A stretch of DNA of 49,384 nucleotides from JASGKO01 sp049840595 (GCA_049840595.1 JASGKO010000035.1:1-49384), one strand, 5' to 3'. Numbered from the stretch's first letter, positions 1-10,460 are shown. Numbers and translations: made by a program. Notes: generated from the letters alone by a model not told the origin.

Positions 1-949
1 CGGCGACGTCGTCCACACCCTGCCCGTCGTCCACGCGCTCAAGCGCGCGCGCCCCGATCTCCAGCTCGACTGGCTGGTCAATCCCGAGTGGGCCCCGCTC
101 CTCGAGGGCAACCCCGATCTCGACCACGTCCTGCACTTCCCCCGCAGCCAGTTCCGCGGCCTCGGCGGCCTCTTCCGGCTCAAGCAATGGCTGCGCGAAA
201 CCAGTTTCCCACAACCCGATCTCGCGCTCGATTTCCAGGGCCTCACCCGCAGCGCCCTCCTCGCCCGCTTTGCCGGGGCGCAGCACATCCACTGCCTCGG
301 CGACGCCGCTCTCCCCCCGCCTGCTCGCCACCCACGTCGTCCCCGCGCGCCGCCATGCCGAGCACTCGATCGACCGCTACCTGCGCCTCATCCGCGATCT
401 CGGGATCGAAGCCCGCGCGCCCGCTGCCCACCCCGCTCCCCGCGGGCGTCGAAGTGCCCGATGTCCCCACCACGCCCTTCCTGCTCATTCACCCCTTTTC
501 CCGCGGCCACGGAAAATCACTGCCGGTGGAAACGCTCACCGCCCTCTGTCAGGCCCTCAGCGATCTCCCCATCGTCATCGCCGGTCGCAGCGACATCCCC
601 TTCATCGCCCCCCCCCCCTCACGGTTCCGCCACCAGCTAACCAACTTGCTCAACCGCACCACGCTGCCCCAGCTCATCTGGCTCATCCGCCGCGCCGCTT
701 ACACGCTGAGCGTCGATAGCGGCCCCATGCACATCGCCTCCGCGATCACCGACCGCCTCCTCGCCCTCCACACCTGGAGCGATCCCCGCCTCGTCGGCCC
801 GCACCATCCCCACGCCTGGATCTGGAAAGGCCGCACCTTCTACCGCGCCGATGCCGGCCCACAAATCGGCACGCTGCCCAGCGTCATCCCCACCCCTGCC
901 GACGCCCAGTCCTTCGCCGAATCACCTCCGGGCGCAATGGCCTGGGTGA
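1..949 (+). pseudogene. Heptosyltransferase (GT9), left-arm copy, 5' truncated and frameshifted
   Basis: This is the mirror copy of the intact glycosyltransferase family 9 gene at 21499-22491. The first codons are missing because the contig starts inside the GDVVHTLPVVHALK segment. The frame is broken near 300-310, 415-425 and 605-625, where small indels separate it from the right copy (for example a run of nine C at 609-617). The tail is also shifted before the RAQWPG end that the right copy keeps. Because the right copy is open throughout, these breaks are probably sequencing errors and not decay. Confidence 0.8.
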
Positions 950-1623
950 TTCGCTTTTTGAACCCTCGTTCACCAACTTCCATCCGCGACCGGCTGACCG
1001 ATCCGCTCCTTTTCGCCAGCCTTGCCGTAGGCTGCATCCTTGCGGCCTGCTGGTTGACCTATTCTGCCTGCCGGTTTCTTGGACTATTTGGATTATTTCC
1101 TCTCCCTGTTCCCTTTCCTCGCTGGCCTGCTCTTTGCCGCTTATACCGTCGTCCTCCTCCTGGCGGGGGTTTCTCCCCAAAGCCCGCCGCAGGTATTCTT
1201 TCCTGGCTTTGGGATTGTATCGCTCTCATCCCTTTGCTGTTTCACGACTGGTATATGATGGGCCTGCGCGACTGGGTGCGTTCCCAGTTCACCATCGACG
1301 AATTGCGGACCATGGCCGCCAGCGTATCCAAGCTCGATGCCCCGACCGCGCAAAACGGACCAACCCCGAGTCCATCCGATCCACTATTACCGATCCAAAA
1401 ATTCTTTTACGCCAAAGACCTCACCAGCCTCCCACATTTCGAAATCCTCGCCCGCCACGCCGCCCGCGTGTCCGTGCGGGTCACCGCTGTATCCTTTTAT
1501 TGGGGAAGCGCACTCGCCGGTCATTGGGGCATCATCATCCAGCCTCCATCCGTCCAAAAAGAAGACCGGACCGCCTATCTTTTTCTTCAACCGGATATCG
1601 CCATCTGGCGAACTGGTGATTAG
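937..1623 (+). pseudogene. Membrane protein, left-arm copy, frameshifted
   Basis: Mirror copy of the intact 227-residue membrane protein gene at 20828-21511. The start ATG overlaps the end of the heptosyltransferase copy, as it does in the right arm. The frame slips around 1065-1075 and again around 1160-1215 (for example the region after CTCCTCCTGG), so the middle hydrophobic segments are scrambled, while the C-terminal part up to the TAG at 1621-1623 is readable. Confidence 0.75.
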
Positions 1624-1908
1624 CCTTGTTTCAGTAAATAAACGCCCCAGCCTAAAAGTATCGCCACTGCCAGAAGACGTTGCCACCCGATTAGCGGTCG
1701 TTCCTCCGATCTTGATTCTCAACCAGCTGGTGACATCCCACCCTCTGCTCGTAGTGACTCGACCAAATAGACACCAGATTCCAAACAAAATCAGTCCAAT
1801 CCCAAACTGATGATCACTGATCTGGAAGCCATGATCATTCGGATCATGAAATTCGAGCGACCAGGAAAGTGAGAAAAGCAGCCATTGCATCGACAAAGAT
1901 TTCAGCAC
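1620..1908 (-). pseudogene. Small membrane protein, left-arm copy, frameshifted
   Basis: Mirror of the 95-residue gene at 20544-20831. The left copy has one extra base in the stretch reading GAGAATCAAGATCGGAGG on the minus strand, where the right copy reads GAGAATCGAGTCGGAGG. The frame therefore runs past the proper stop and continues antisense into the neighbouring gene. The 3' end overlaps the convergent gene by a few bases, as in the right arm. Confidence 0.65.
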
Positions 1909-1947
1909 GTCCCATGCCGTTTGCGTGAGGACCCGATCCCCTGCGAG

Positions 1948-2241
1948 TCACGCCCGAAACAAAACCATCCCCAACGCCCCACCGAGCAAAAACAACACCG
2001 CAATCTCGCTCAAATCCGCCCGCGGCGTCCCGCCCATGATCGAAGTCACCACCCCCAGCACGAGCAAAATGCCCATGCAGCCAAAGGCGCCTTTCATGAA
2101 GCCCCGCACATAGCTTCGCTCCTTTCCCGGCACCGTGCCCCGAATCGGATCATGCGCCACCCCGCCCACCCAATACCCGCAATTCCGGCAGGAATCATCC
2201 GGGTCATCATTCTCTTCATCGCATTCAGGGCAGGTCCACAT
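1948..2241 (-). CDS. Zinc-ribbon membrane protein, left-arm copy (intact)
   Basis: Identical in protein sequence to the copy at 20211-20504. The start is placed at the ATG before WTCPECDEEN so that the CxxC...CxxC zinc ribbon lies at the N-terminus; the frame is open further upstream for 18 codons that look non-coding. This is one of the few genes intact in both arms. Confidence 0.6.
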   Translation of the reverse strand: MWTCPECDEENDDPDDSCRNCGYWVGGVAHDPIRGTVPGKERSYVRGFMKGAFGCMGILLVLGVVTSIMGGTPRADLSEIAVLFLLGGALGMVLFRA

Positions 2242-2341
2242 CGTGCTCAACCCAAAGCCATCCCAACGCCCCGCGCAAGCACGAGCCGATTCCATATGGC
2301 CTTTTCTTCCGCGCGTGGACCGAAAGTCATGCCGACAGAGT

Positions 2342-2415
2342 TTAACCGCGGATGACGCTGATGATTACGGATGAAAGGCCAGCCCATCCGTGTAATCCGT
2401 GTCATCCGCGGTTAA
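2342..2415. repeat. Hairpin of TTAACCGCGGATG-type repeats (left-arm copy)
   Basis: Mirror of 20037-20110. Two oppositely oriented arrays starting TTAACCGCGGATGAC face each other across a short spacer and could fold into an imperfect hairpin of about 30 bp. The rest of 2242-2642 holds further short CACGAAG and CACCAAG arrays and no gene that I can see. Confidence 0.7.
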
Positions 2416-2642
2416 AATAGACCGTCTCCACCTTTCACCCCTTCACCCCTTCACCCCTTCGTGTGCTTCGTGTCCTTCGTGGTGAAAATCTCCCCCTCTT
2501 GGCGTCTTGGCGTTTAACGAAGTTGTCTTTGGACCAGCAGAAAAGCATTCGTTCATCTCGCTTCGCTCGGTTGGGCGGTAAATTCCTCCCTTATTCTTGG
2601 TGCCTTGGTGCCTTGGTGTCTTGGTGGTTAACCCCGCCCCGG

Positions 2643-2867
2643 TTCACATCGTATATCCCGGTCGCTGTAGAGCTGCTCCGGTTTCCCCACGATCTCCGCC
2701 CCGGTAAGCTGCGCCCAATCCTGCGGCTGAACCTCCTCAAAGGAAACTGACACCGCATCCTCCTTCGACAGCAGCGTCTCCATCACCGCCCTGGTAATCT
2801 GCCCGGCCAGCGCCGTCTTCTGCTCCTCGGTTTTTCCCGGGTAAAGTTTGATAATCACGTGTGGCAT
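2643..2867 (-). pseudogene. 4-oxalocrotonate tautomerase-like, left-arm copy with homopolymer errors
   Basis: Mirror of the gene at 19585-19809. Two paired homopolymer differences (CTTACCGGGG here against CTTTACCGGG on the right) change residues AQLYRAEI to AQLTGAEI without losing frame. A missing A near the 3' end then shifts the last residues past the proper stop. The right copy, ending KRPGYTM, is the more believable version. Confidence 0.7.
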
Positions 2868-2879
2868 ATCGTTTCTCCG

Positions 2880-3277
2880 TTAGTCTTTCCGATACTGTTC
2901 ATCGCTCACCTTTTCCAACCACTCGACGACGCTCCCATCAAGCACTTCACCAATCGCGATATGCGTCATCGCCGTCGTCGGAGAAGCGCCATGCCAGTGC
3001 TTCTCCCCGGCGCGATCCACACGATATCCCCCGGACGAATCTCCTCCACCGGACCACCCACCTGCTGGGTCCAGCCCAGCCCGGCGGTCACGATCAGCGT
3101 CTGCCCCAGCGGATGCGTATGCCACGCCGTGCGCGCCCCGGGTTCAAAAGTCACCACCGCCCCGCTCACCCGGGCCGGTTCACTCCCCTTGAAAGGCGAG
3201 TCGATGCGAACAGTGCCCGTAAACCAGTCGGTCGGGCCAGGATTGGATGGCTGCGAGCCATTGCGTTGAATTTGCAT
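2880..3277 (-). pseudogene. Cupin-domain protein, left-arm copy, frameshifted
   Basis: Mirror of 19175-19572. This copy is intact through the first metal-binding half (WHTHPLGQT) but has one G too few in the run GCCGGGG after IWIAPG, breaking the frame at about 3003-3010. The right copy is intact exactly there but broken earlier, so a 131-residue cupin can be reconstructed from the two arms together. Confidence 0.75.
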
Positions 3278-3359
3278 AAGGTTGTTTTTCTTAATCAGCG
3301 TTTAGTTGGAATCAGTTCACAAAGTTTGTCTGGTCCCGCCCCGGATGAGGCGTCAAAAA

Positions 3360-4646
3360 TTAGCCTGCCTCCACGCAGTGGTCACTCGGGCGCTTGTTCC
3401 AGCCTTTGCGCTGTTGCGCAATAGCGCCTTTCATCCTTCGCCCATCCGGTTGCCCGATAAATAACCACGCACACCCGGCTGTCCCCAATCCCGAGAGCGC
3501 CACCACCCAGCCCAGCGGCCACGGTGTGCCGTCGGCAAAGACTCCCACCAGCAGCGAGCCCAGGATTCCGCTCCCGTATTGCAAAGCACCGACCAGCGCG
3601 GAAACCGCCCCCGCCCGCTCGGGAAAGCCCGCCAGCGCGCCAGCGATCGAATTGGCAACAATGAAGCCGGTCATCGAGATAAAGACGAACAGGGGCCCCG
3701 CGAGACCGGCGAGACCGCCCCACCCGGTACGCGCATTCACCACCAGCACCAGCGCGGCCACGGCGGCGCCAGTCGTCCCGAGGCGGAGCAACCGCGCGAT
3801 GCCATGGCGCGCCACCAGCCTGGCATTCACCAGATTCGCCGCCATGATCCCCACGATGCCGAGCCCAAAGAGCAGGCCATACGCTTGCGGCGGCACGTGA
3901 TAATAGCGGATGTAGGTGAACGGCGTGCCCGCGATGTAGGCAAACATTCCACCATAGAAAAAAGCGCCCGCTCCGGCATAGCCCATGAGCCGCTTTTCCC
4001 GGATGAGCAGCCCGTAATCCGCCAGCGCCTGCCCGAGCGGCTCCCGGTTTCGCCGTTCGCGGGGCAGCGTTTCCGGCAACGCCAGCAACAGCGCCAGCGT
4101 CGCGAGTCCCACGCCGACCAGCGTCCAGAAGATCGCCCGCCAGGAGCCCAGCGCCAGGATCTGTCCGCCTACGGTGGGTCCCAGCAAGGGCGCAATCGCC
4201 ATCACCGTCATCAGCGTGGACATCATCTGCGCCGCGCGATTCCCCGTATAGAGATCGCGGACCATCGCCCGCGCCAGCACCACGCCCGCACACGCTCCGA
4301 CCGCCTGCACCACGCGCCAGCCGATCATCGCCCAGGCGCTGCCCGCCAGGGCACAACCCGCCGAGCCAATTGCAAAGAGCGCCAGCCCCAGCGCCACCGG
4401 AACGAGGCGTCCATACCGGTCACCCAGCGGCCCCCAAAGCAATTGCCCGAGACTGAACCCGACGAGATACCCCGAGATCGTCCACTCGATCATTCCCGCC
4501 TTCGTACCAAACGACGCGCCGATGGCCGGCATCGCGGGCAGGTAAAGATCCGTCGAGATCGAGGCAAAGCCCATCAGCAGGCTGAGAATGATCAGCACCC
4601 GCCAGCCATGATCTTGGGCTCCGGTCGTTTTCAGATTTTGCGCCAT
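3360..4646 (-). CDS. MFS drug-resistance transporter, Bcr/CflA type (intact copy)
   Basis: A 428-residue membrane transporter of the major facilitator superfamily, 12-TM type. Features visible: N-terminal TM1 segment ending STDLYLPAMP, the motif-A-like loop GPLGDRYGRLVPV between TM2 and TM3, and the RDLYTGNRAAQ stretch typical of the Bcr/CflA group, which exports small toxic molecules by proton antiport. The start is set at ATG 4646 (MAQNLKTT); the frame is open 19 codons further up, but that stretch covers the GC-rich hairpin at 4669-4696. It follows the aldo/keto reductase gene. The right-arm copy (17813-19092) has at least three frameshifts, so this copy should be used for the protein sequence. 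The substrate cannot be told from sequence. Confidence 0.88.
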   Translation of the reverse strand: MAQNLKTTGAQDHGWRVLIILSLLMGFASISTDLYLPAMPAIGASFGTKAGMIEWTISGYLVGFSLGQLLWGPLGDRYGRLVPVALGLALFAIGSAGCALAGSAWAMIGWRVVQAVGACAGVVLARAMVRDLYTGNRAAQMMSTLMTVMAIAPLLGPTVGGQILALGSWRAIFWTLVGVGLATLALLLALPETLPRERRNREPLGQALADYGLLIREKRLMGYAGAGAFFYGGMFAYIAGTPFTYIRYYHVPPQAYGLLFGLGIVGIMAANLVNARLVARHGIARLLRLGTTGAAVAALVLVVNARTGWGGLAGLAGPLFVFISMTGFIVANSIAGALAGFPERAGAVSALVGALQYGSGILGSLLVGVFADGTPWPLGWVVALSGLGTAGCAWLFIGQPDGRRMKGAIAQQRKGWNKRPSDHCVEAG

Positions 4647-4668
4647 CGAAGTTTCGTTTCCCGCCCGT

Positions 4669-4696
4669 GGCCGGCGCGCGAAATCGCGCGCCGGCC
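4669..4696. terminator. Perfect 13-bp hairpin between reductase and transporter genes (left copy)
   Basis: Same hairpin as 17763-17790: arms GGCCGGCGCGCGA and TCGCGCGCCGGCC. It has no T-tract, so it is more likely an mRNA processing or stability element than an intrinsic terminator. It lies about 30 bases upstream of the transporter start. Confidence 0.5.
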
Positions 4697-4709
4697 CGGG
4701 CAACGGGAT

Positions 4710-5700
4710 TTAGCGCCCCACCAGCTTTTGCAGATTCTCCGGATAACGCGCACCCTGCACTTCGATCCCAGCCAGCGCCTCGGCGATGGTTTGCAGATCG
4801 GCCGACGTCAGTTCCACCTCGGTGGCACCGAGATTTTCCTCCAGCCGATGGAGCTTGCTCGTGCCCGGAATCGGGGCAATCCACGGCTTCTGCACCAGCA
4901 GCCAGGCGAGCGCGATCTGCGCGGGCGTGGCCTTTTTCTGCGCGGCGATTTCGCCGATGCGATCGACCAGCACCTGATTCGCCTGCCGGGCCTCCGCCGA
5001 AAAGCGCGGCACCTTGTTACGAAAATCGCTGCTGTCAAAAGTGGTGTCCGCCTTGATCGCGCCGGTCAGAAATCCTTTCCCGAGCGGGCTGAACGGCACG
5101 AAGCCGATCCCCAGCTCCTCCAGCGTCGGCAGCAGTTCCTGCTCCGGCTCGCGCCACCACAGCGAATACTCGCTCTGCACCGCCGTCACCGGCTGCACCG
5201 CATGCGCCCGTCGGATCGTCTTCACGCCCGCCTCCGAGAGGCCGAAGTGCTTCACCTTGCCCTCCGCGATCAATTCCTTCACCGCGCCCGCCACGTCCTC
5301 GATTGGCACCTGATCGTCCACCCGATGCTGATAAAACAAATCGATCACGTCGATCTTCAGCCGCTTCAACGAAGCCTCGGCGACCTGCTTGATGTGCTCC
5401 GGACGGCTGTTCAGTGAGCCCAGGTTCACGCCCTCCGCATTAATATCGAACCCAAATTTCGTGGCAATCACCACGTCTTTCGCGATAGGGCGCGAGCGCC
5501 TCACCGACCAGCTCCTCATTGGTAAACGGCCCATAGACCTCCGCCGTGTCGAAGAACGTGACCCCGCGCTCCACCGCCGCGCGAATCAGCGCGATTCCAC
5601 TCACCTTGTCCACCGCCGGCCCCAGCCCAAAACTAAGCCCCATACAGCCCAGGCCGAGGGCCGAGACTTCCAGATCATTTCCAAGTGTGCGTTTTTGCAT
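4710..5700 (-). pseudogene. Aldo/keto reductase, left-arm copy, one frameshift (native version)
   Basis: NADPH-dependent aldo/keto reductase of the AKR11/13-like group, about 330 residues. In order: the N-terminal LGNDLEVSALGLGCMG, catalytic Asp and Tyr in FFDTAEVYG, the lysine of VVIATKFGF, the histidine of YQHRVD, and the cofactor-binding end IPGTSKLHRLEENL. One frameshift near 5485 (GAAAG where GAAAAAG would restore REKDVVIATK) separates the first 75 residues from the rest; it is in an A run and is probably a sequencing error. From residue 40 onward this copy is clearly different from the right-arm copy, about three-quarters identical. It is probably the native version because its base usage matches the flanks and it needs only one correction. 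Confidence 0.8.
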
Positions 5701-5829
5701 GATGTAGTTCCTGTTTCGTAATTAAACGTGAACCCACCCTACGCCGCGCTTCTGGAGCCGTCGCCCCGGCTCTTGCTCCCACTGTTGTGATCTTGCTCGA
5801 AAATCCAGCGCCTCAGAGTAACGCCCTCT

Positions 5830-8259
5830 TTAACGCGCCTGAATCACAATCGAACTCGCATCCAACCCCTCCGCATCCGCGCGCAGGATAATGCTCCCCG
5901 CACCACCCGTCGGACGCAGGATCGCCAGGCACCGGCCCTCGAACGTCGTGCACACCGGCTCGCGGAAACTCGCCGGTTCATTCGGGCTGCCATTGCCCTG
6001 CGCCGCCAGTTCCCCCACGCCACCGACCGACAACCGCACCGGCACCTTGGCCCCGGGCACGCGCTGCCCGTTTTCATCCACGACCACCACGCTCACGTAG
6101 GAAAGATCATTGCGGCTGGTCGTGATTTTGGAACGATCCGCCACCAGCTTCAATCGCTTCGCCACCCCCGCCGTTTTCAGCACCGTCTGCGCGATGACTT
6201 TCCCATCCACCAGCCCAATCGCCCGCAACTCACCCGGCGCATACGGCACGTCAAATTTCGCCGTCAGCTCCGTGGCCTCCGAGGCGGGCTTCTCGCCAAT
6301 CACCTTCCCATTCAACTCCAGCCGCACCGTGTCGCAACGCGTATAAACCGCCACCTGCAGCGGCTTCCCTTCCTGCCCGCTCCAGCTCCAGCTCGGCACC
6401 TCATCGGGCCAGCCCCAATCGCTCACCTTTTCCGTAAGCCCGGCCGGAATCGGCGCATGCACCTCCATCTCAATTGGGCTGCGCTTCCACACCACATCGC
6501 GATAATACGACTGCGCCTTCTTGAACCCGCAGATATCCAGATCCCCACACCACCCATCATGCCACGGCCACGACATGAAGAACGGATTCTTCCCGTCCGT
6601 CACCACGCTGTGCCCGATGCCGCTCTCGCCGAAATAATCCAGCGCCGTCCATACGAAATCGCCGATCACATACGGATGCTTTTCCACCTGCGCCCACGAC
6701 TCGAAGAGCCGCTTCGGATACGACTCCGTCCCCATCATCACCCGCTCCGGGTGCCGCGTGTGATCGCCCTCGTATTTGCCCGGCAGATAATTGTAGCCGC
6801 CCACATCGAGATTCACGAACGCCGGATCGGAGATCTTCTCCCAATCCCGCCCATCCTTCCCATACCCGCACACCGCCTGCGTAATCGGTCGCGTCGCATC
6901 CTCCGCCAGCACCGCACTGCGCAGTCGCTTCGCCGTCGCCGGACCGCTCTTGAATTGCTCCGGAATCTCATTCCCGATCGACCACATGATCACCGAGGGA
7001 TGATTCCGATCCCGTCGCACCATCGCGGAAATATCGCGCGCCGACCACTCTTTGAAATACAAATGATAATCCTGCGCGTTGTCCATTTTCTGCTGGTTCC
7101 ATTGGTCAAACGCCTCGTCGATCACCAGCAGCCCGAGCCGGTCGCAAGCGTCTAAAAATGCGGGCGACGGCGGATTGTGCGCGCAGCGGACCGCGTTGAA
7201 ACCATTCGCCTTCAGCAGCTCCACCCGCCGCTCCTCCGCGCGATCGATCGCCACCGCGCCAAGCGGTCCGTTGTCGTGATGAATGCACCCGCCCTTCAGC
7301 TTCAGCGGCTCCCCATTGATCCGCAGACCATGCCCCGCATCCACCTCCACCTTGCGAATGCCAAAGCTCGTCGTCGCCGTATCCACCGTGCTCCCACCCG
7401 CCACCAGCTCCACCCGCGCCGCATACACATTCGGTGATTCCGGCGACCACCGCGCCGGCGTCGGCACCTCCACCCCCTGCTCGATCGCCCGCGTCTCCTT
7501 CGCCGCCAGGTGCACCGTCCCCTCCACCACCGGCAGCGCCTTCCCATCCGAGCCCGTCACCTGCGCGCGCACTTCCACGTCCGCCTCCTTCCCGCTCGCA
7601 TTGCACACCTCGGTCCTGATCCGCACGCTCGCCTTCTCCTTCGTCACCTCCGGCGTCCGCACCGTCACGCCCCACGTCGGCACATGGATCGCCTGCGTCG
7701 TCGTCAACCACACATGGCGGTAAATCCCCGAGCCCGAATACCACCGGCTGTTCTTCCCCTCATTCCGCACCTGCACCGCCAGCACATTGTCCGCGCCACT
7801 GGCTTTGAGATACGGCGTGAGATCAAACTCGAAGCCCGTGTAACCATCGGGATGCGTCCCGAGCAGGTGACCGTTGATCCACACCTGCGCGTTCATGTAA
7901 ACACCGTCAAACCGCACGCTCACCAGCTTCCCCGCCGGGTCCAGCGCGAAGTGCTTCCGGTACCACCCGATCCCGCCCACCGTATAGCCCGTCTTGTCCT
8001 GGTTCTCGCTCGCCGCCGGATCGAAGGGCCCCACCCGCCCCGTGCCCGCCGGCAAATCCTCGATGCTCCAGTCATGCGGCACGTCCAGCTTGCGCCACGA
8101 CCCGTCGTCAAACGCCGGCTGCTCCGCCCCCGCCACGTCCGCCTTCCAAAAGCACCAGCCCGCATCGAACGAAGCATCGCGCGGCTGCTCGGCCCGCAGT
8201 GAAAGCGGCAAGTGAAACAGCGCCACCCCGAGCGCGAGTTTGGAAAAAAAGGTTTTCAT
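5830..8259 (-). CDS. Secreted glycoside hydrolase family 2 beta-galactosidase (intact copy)
   Basis: An 809-residue GH2 enzyme that would hydrolyse beta-galactosides or related glycosides outside the cytoplasm. A signal peptide spans residues 1-23 (MKTFFSKLALGVALF... ending LRA). The N-terminal sugar-binding jelly roll covers about 30-195 (WSIEDLPAG, GIYRHVWL), an immunoglobulin-like domain about 196-300, and the TIM barrel about 305-600. The acid/base is Glu431 in WSIGNE and the nucleophile Glu512 in MGTESYP. A C-terminal Ig-like domain (DUF4982-like) follows. The start at ATG 8259 is chosen because the signal peptide follows it; the open frame continues 42 codons upstream. The AraC-type regulator upstream in the same orientation is a plausible inducer-responsive activator. 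The right copy (14204-16629) is broken by several indels. Confidence 0.9.
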   Translation of the reverse strand: MKTFFSKLALGVALFHLPLSLRAEQPRDASFDAGWCFWKADVAGAEQPAFDDGSWRKLDVPHDWSIEDLPAGTGRVGPFDPAASENQDKTGYTVGGIGWYRKHFALDPAGKLVSVRFDGVYMNAQVWINGHLLGTHPDGYTGFEFDLTPYLKASGADNVLAVQVRNEGKNSRWYSGSGIYRHVWLTTTQAIHVPTWGVTVRTPEVTKEKASVRIRTEVCNASGKEADVEVRAQVTGSDGKALPVVEGTVHLAAKETRAIEQGVEVPTPARWSPESPNVYAARVELVAGGSTVDTATTSFGIRKVEVDAGHGLRINGEPLKLKGGCIHHDNGPLGAVAIDRAEERRVELLKANGFNAVRCAHNPPSPAFLDACDRLGLLVIDEAFDQWNQQKMDNAQDYHLYFKEWSARDISAMVRRDRNHPSVIMWSIGNEIPEQFKSGPATAKRLRSAVLAEDATRPITQAVCGYGKDGRDWEKISDPAFVNLDVGGYNYLPGKYEGDHTRHPERVMMGTESYPKRLFESWAQVEKHPYVIGDFVWTALDYFGESGIGHSVVTDGKNPFFMSWPWHDGWCGDLDICGFKKAQSYYRDVVWKRSPIEMEVHAPIPAGLTEKVSDWGWPDEVPSWSWSGQEGKPLQVAVYTRCDTVRLELNGKVIGEKPASEATELTAKFDVPYAPGELRAIGLVDGKVIAQTVLKTAGVAKRLKLVADRSKITTSRNDLSYVSVVVVDENGQRVPGAKVPVRLSVGGVGELAAQGNGSPNEPASFREPVCTTFEGRCLAILRPTGGAGSIILRADAEGLDASSIVIQAR

Positions 8260-8452
8260 CAAATGGAATCTCCGGGGTTTTTGCAGCGAGCGTGCCAAAG
8301 CCGCGCGCCGGGGCAATTCCTTGATGACTTGAACGGTTTGGGGTGTAGGGCGAACCATCCCCACAGCCTGCCCATCCGCGACCATCCGCGCAATCCGCGG
8401 TTAAAAAATCTTCTCCTTCCACCTCTGCGCCTCCGCGCCTCTGCGGTTAAAA

Positions 8453-9362
8453 CTACCTCTGCTGCCGGTATGCACTCGGTGCCAGCCCCGTCTCCCGCCG
8501 GAAGAGCTGCGCGAAATGGCTCGGGTTCACATACCCCACCTCCAGCGCCACCTCCATCACGCTCGTCTTCGTCTCGCGCAGCAGCCGCTTCGCCGCCTCC
8601 ATCCGCAAGTGCAGGTGATACCGCGAGGGCGACCGCCCCGTCGCACTTTTAAAGAGCCGGTGAAAGCTGAAGTCTGCTCAGCCCCGCCAGCGCCGCCAGT
8701 TGGTCGAGATTGAAATCCTCCGCCGCATGCGCCGCCATCCAGTCCGTAATCTGCTTCAGCTTGAAGCCCGGCAGCGCCGCCCGCCCGCTCCGCGCTTCCG
8801 TCGCCAGCTCCGCATAGTTCCGCGCCAGATGCACCGCGATCAACTGCCCCAGCCCCTGCACCCCCAGCGCACTCGCCTGCTTCTGCATCAACTCCCCGCG
8901 CAGCCCCTCCATATACGAATCCAGCACCCCATCGGTAAAAGCCGAGAGATCCCGCAGCCGCACCCGGTCCGCCTCCGCCCCATACACCTCTTCCAGCGCC
9001 CGCTGCAACAGCGGCAGCTCGATGAAGACCGACAGCGCCACAAACGGCTCCGCCGTCACCGCCCGCCACCGGCAATCATACGGCGCCCCGCCCGACGTCA
9101 AAAAGAACGATCCCTTGCGCAGCCGGTGCGTGATCCACGGCGCATCGCCCTCGCGTTCCTGAAACTCCGCCTCGCCCGAAACCGTCCACGCCAGAAACGG
9201 TTCGCTCACCGCCGGCAGCCTCTTCTCGCCCTGCACCGGCAGCTCCACCATCCAGGCCTTCACCTCCACCCACGCCTCCCCGCGCCCGAAGGCCACACAC
9301 TTCCCCCCCGCGTACTGCTCCAACCCCTCAGCCGAGGTCGTCTCTGGAATCGTCATCGACAT
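8453..9362 (-). pseudogene. AraC-family regulator, left-arm copy, one frameshift
   Basis: Mirror of 13102-14010. This copy keeps the N-terminal domain open (GGKCVAFGRGEAWVE, HLARNYAELATEA), where the right copy breaks twice, but it is damaged at 8660-8672 inside the first helix-turn-helix. There the right copy reads LSKFHFHRLFKSATG. Combining the arms gives an intact regulator of about 302 residues. Confidence 0.8.
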
Positions 9363-9753
9363 GATTGCCCATCCATCAAGCCCCCGCCCCCGTCAAAAGA
9401 AAAGCCCCCAATTCGTCATTCGTCATTCCGCTTCCATCGTCTCCTCGCCCTTGGACTGCGGCGACACGTCGCCGCTTTCTCCACGCGAGACACGTCTCGC
9501 CCCAAAAGGCGCAGCCCCATTGTTCTCCCCTCGTTCCCGGGCTCCAGCCTGGGAACGCAATGGTCCGCGCGGCTCCAGCCGCTCCAGAATCTCCTTCACC
9601 TCCCCAATCCGCCCCTCTTCGTGCCCTCGTGTCTTCGTGGTAAATCCCCGTTCCCCTGCGCTGCAGTTCTTTGGTAGCGCCGGGAAGCTTTTCTCAAAGG
9701 CTGGGCCCTATCGGACAGCCAGGATCACCGCTCTTAAAAATTCGGCGAACAGC
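9363..9753. repeat. Intergenic region with dispersed short repeats (left copy)
   Basis: Mirror of 12711-13101. It holds GAATGAC repeats (two copies plus a partial), a stretch reading GGCGACACGTCGCCG with an inverted partner, and a CACGAAG-type array in reverse orientation near 9620-9645. I see no gene. Confidence 0.5.
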
Positions 9754-10179
9754 CTACGACGCCAGCAGCGTGATCACCGGCGTCATCAGCCGCACGTTCT
9801 TCATCGTCTCCGGCGTCTCCAGCAGCCACTGGCGCGCTTCGGCCTCGCTGCGAAACACCCGCACCAGCGCCCCTTCGCGACGATTCACCGTTTCAAAGAT
9901 GCGCGACATGCCATAGGCCAGATCGGTGGTGGCCACGATTGCCGTGCGACTCTCGATGCCCTGCATTTGTCGGGCTCGCAATTCCGAGTGATCCCAGATC
10001 GCGGCGAAAGAGCAATTCACCCGCGCCGTTTCGTCAATCAGCACGAGCACGCGCTGCACTTCCCGGGCAGGGTTTAGCTTTGGCCGGCTGCGGCCATGTT
10101 CGTATAACGCACCACTGTCAAAAAGACCCGTCACCCGGACGACCGTCAGGTCGCCTTCTACAGAAATTGTGATCGGCAT
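9754..10179 (-). CDS. STAS/SEC14-like (SpoIIAA-like) protein, intact copy
   Basis: A 141-residue soluble protein. It starts MPITISVEGDLTVVRVTG, which looks like the first strand of a STAS-type fold. The centre reads VLVLIDETARVN, and the segment TAIVATTDLAYGMSRIFETV followed by VRVFRSEAEARQWL is the pattern of the SpoIIAA-like family (Pfam STAS/SEC14-like) found beside unrelated genes in many bacteria. No biochemical role is firmly known, and lipid or anti-sigma-factor binding is only suggested by the fold. The right copy (12286-12710) is frameshifted at about 12450-12460 (missing bases in TGCTCTTTCGCC). Confidence 0.65.
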   Translation of the reverse strand: MPITISVEGDLTVVRVTGLFDSGALYEHGRSRPKLNPAREVQRVLVLIDETARVNCSFAAIWDHSELRARQMQGIESRTAIVATTDLAYGMSRIFETVNRREGALVRVFRSEAEARQWLLETPETMKNVRLMTPVITLLAS

Positions 10180-10460
10180 TAGTTGATAATAGATTTTTTC
10201 CCAGGGATTTCCAATAAAAAATCATCCGTAACCCCTAATTATTAGAACACCCCTCCCCCAAACGTTACAGCCCCACCCCCCTTAGCGTCCCGAAGGGCCG
10301 TCGGAGATAAGCCGGTGGTAAAAACCATGCGTCCCGGAGGACCGCTGGAAAAATGGGAGAGCGCTCCCGCTAACATTCCCAGCCCCCACCGGAAACAAGC
10401 GCCCCCCCTTCCAGCGCCGCAGGCCCTCTCCAAAACTTCCTAAATGCTAATTCCTAAATG

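Noticed and set aside
3579..5417. A 612-codon ORF on the plus strand
   Set aside because: It lies antisense to the MFS and reductase genes and has Arg/His/Gln-rich content typical of the opposite frame of a high-GC gene.
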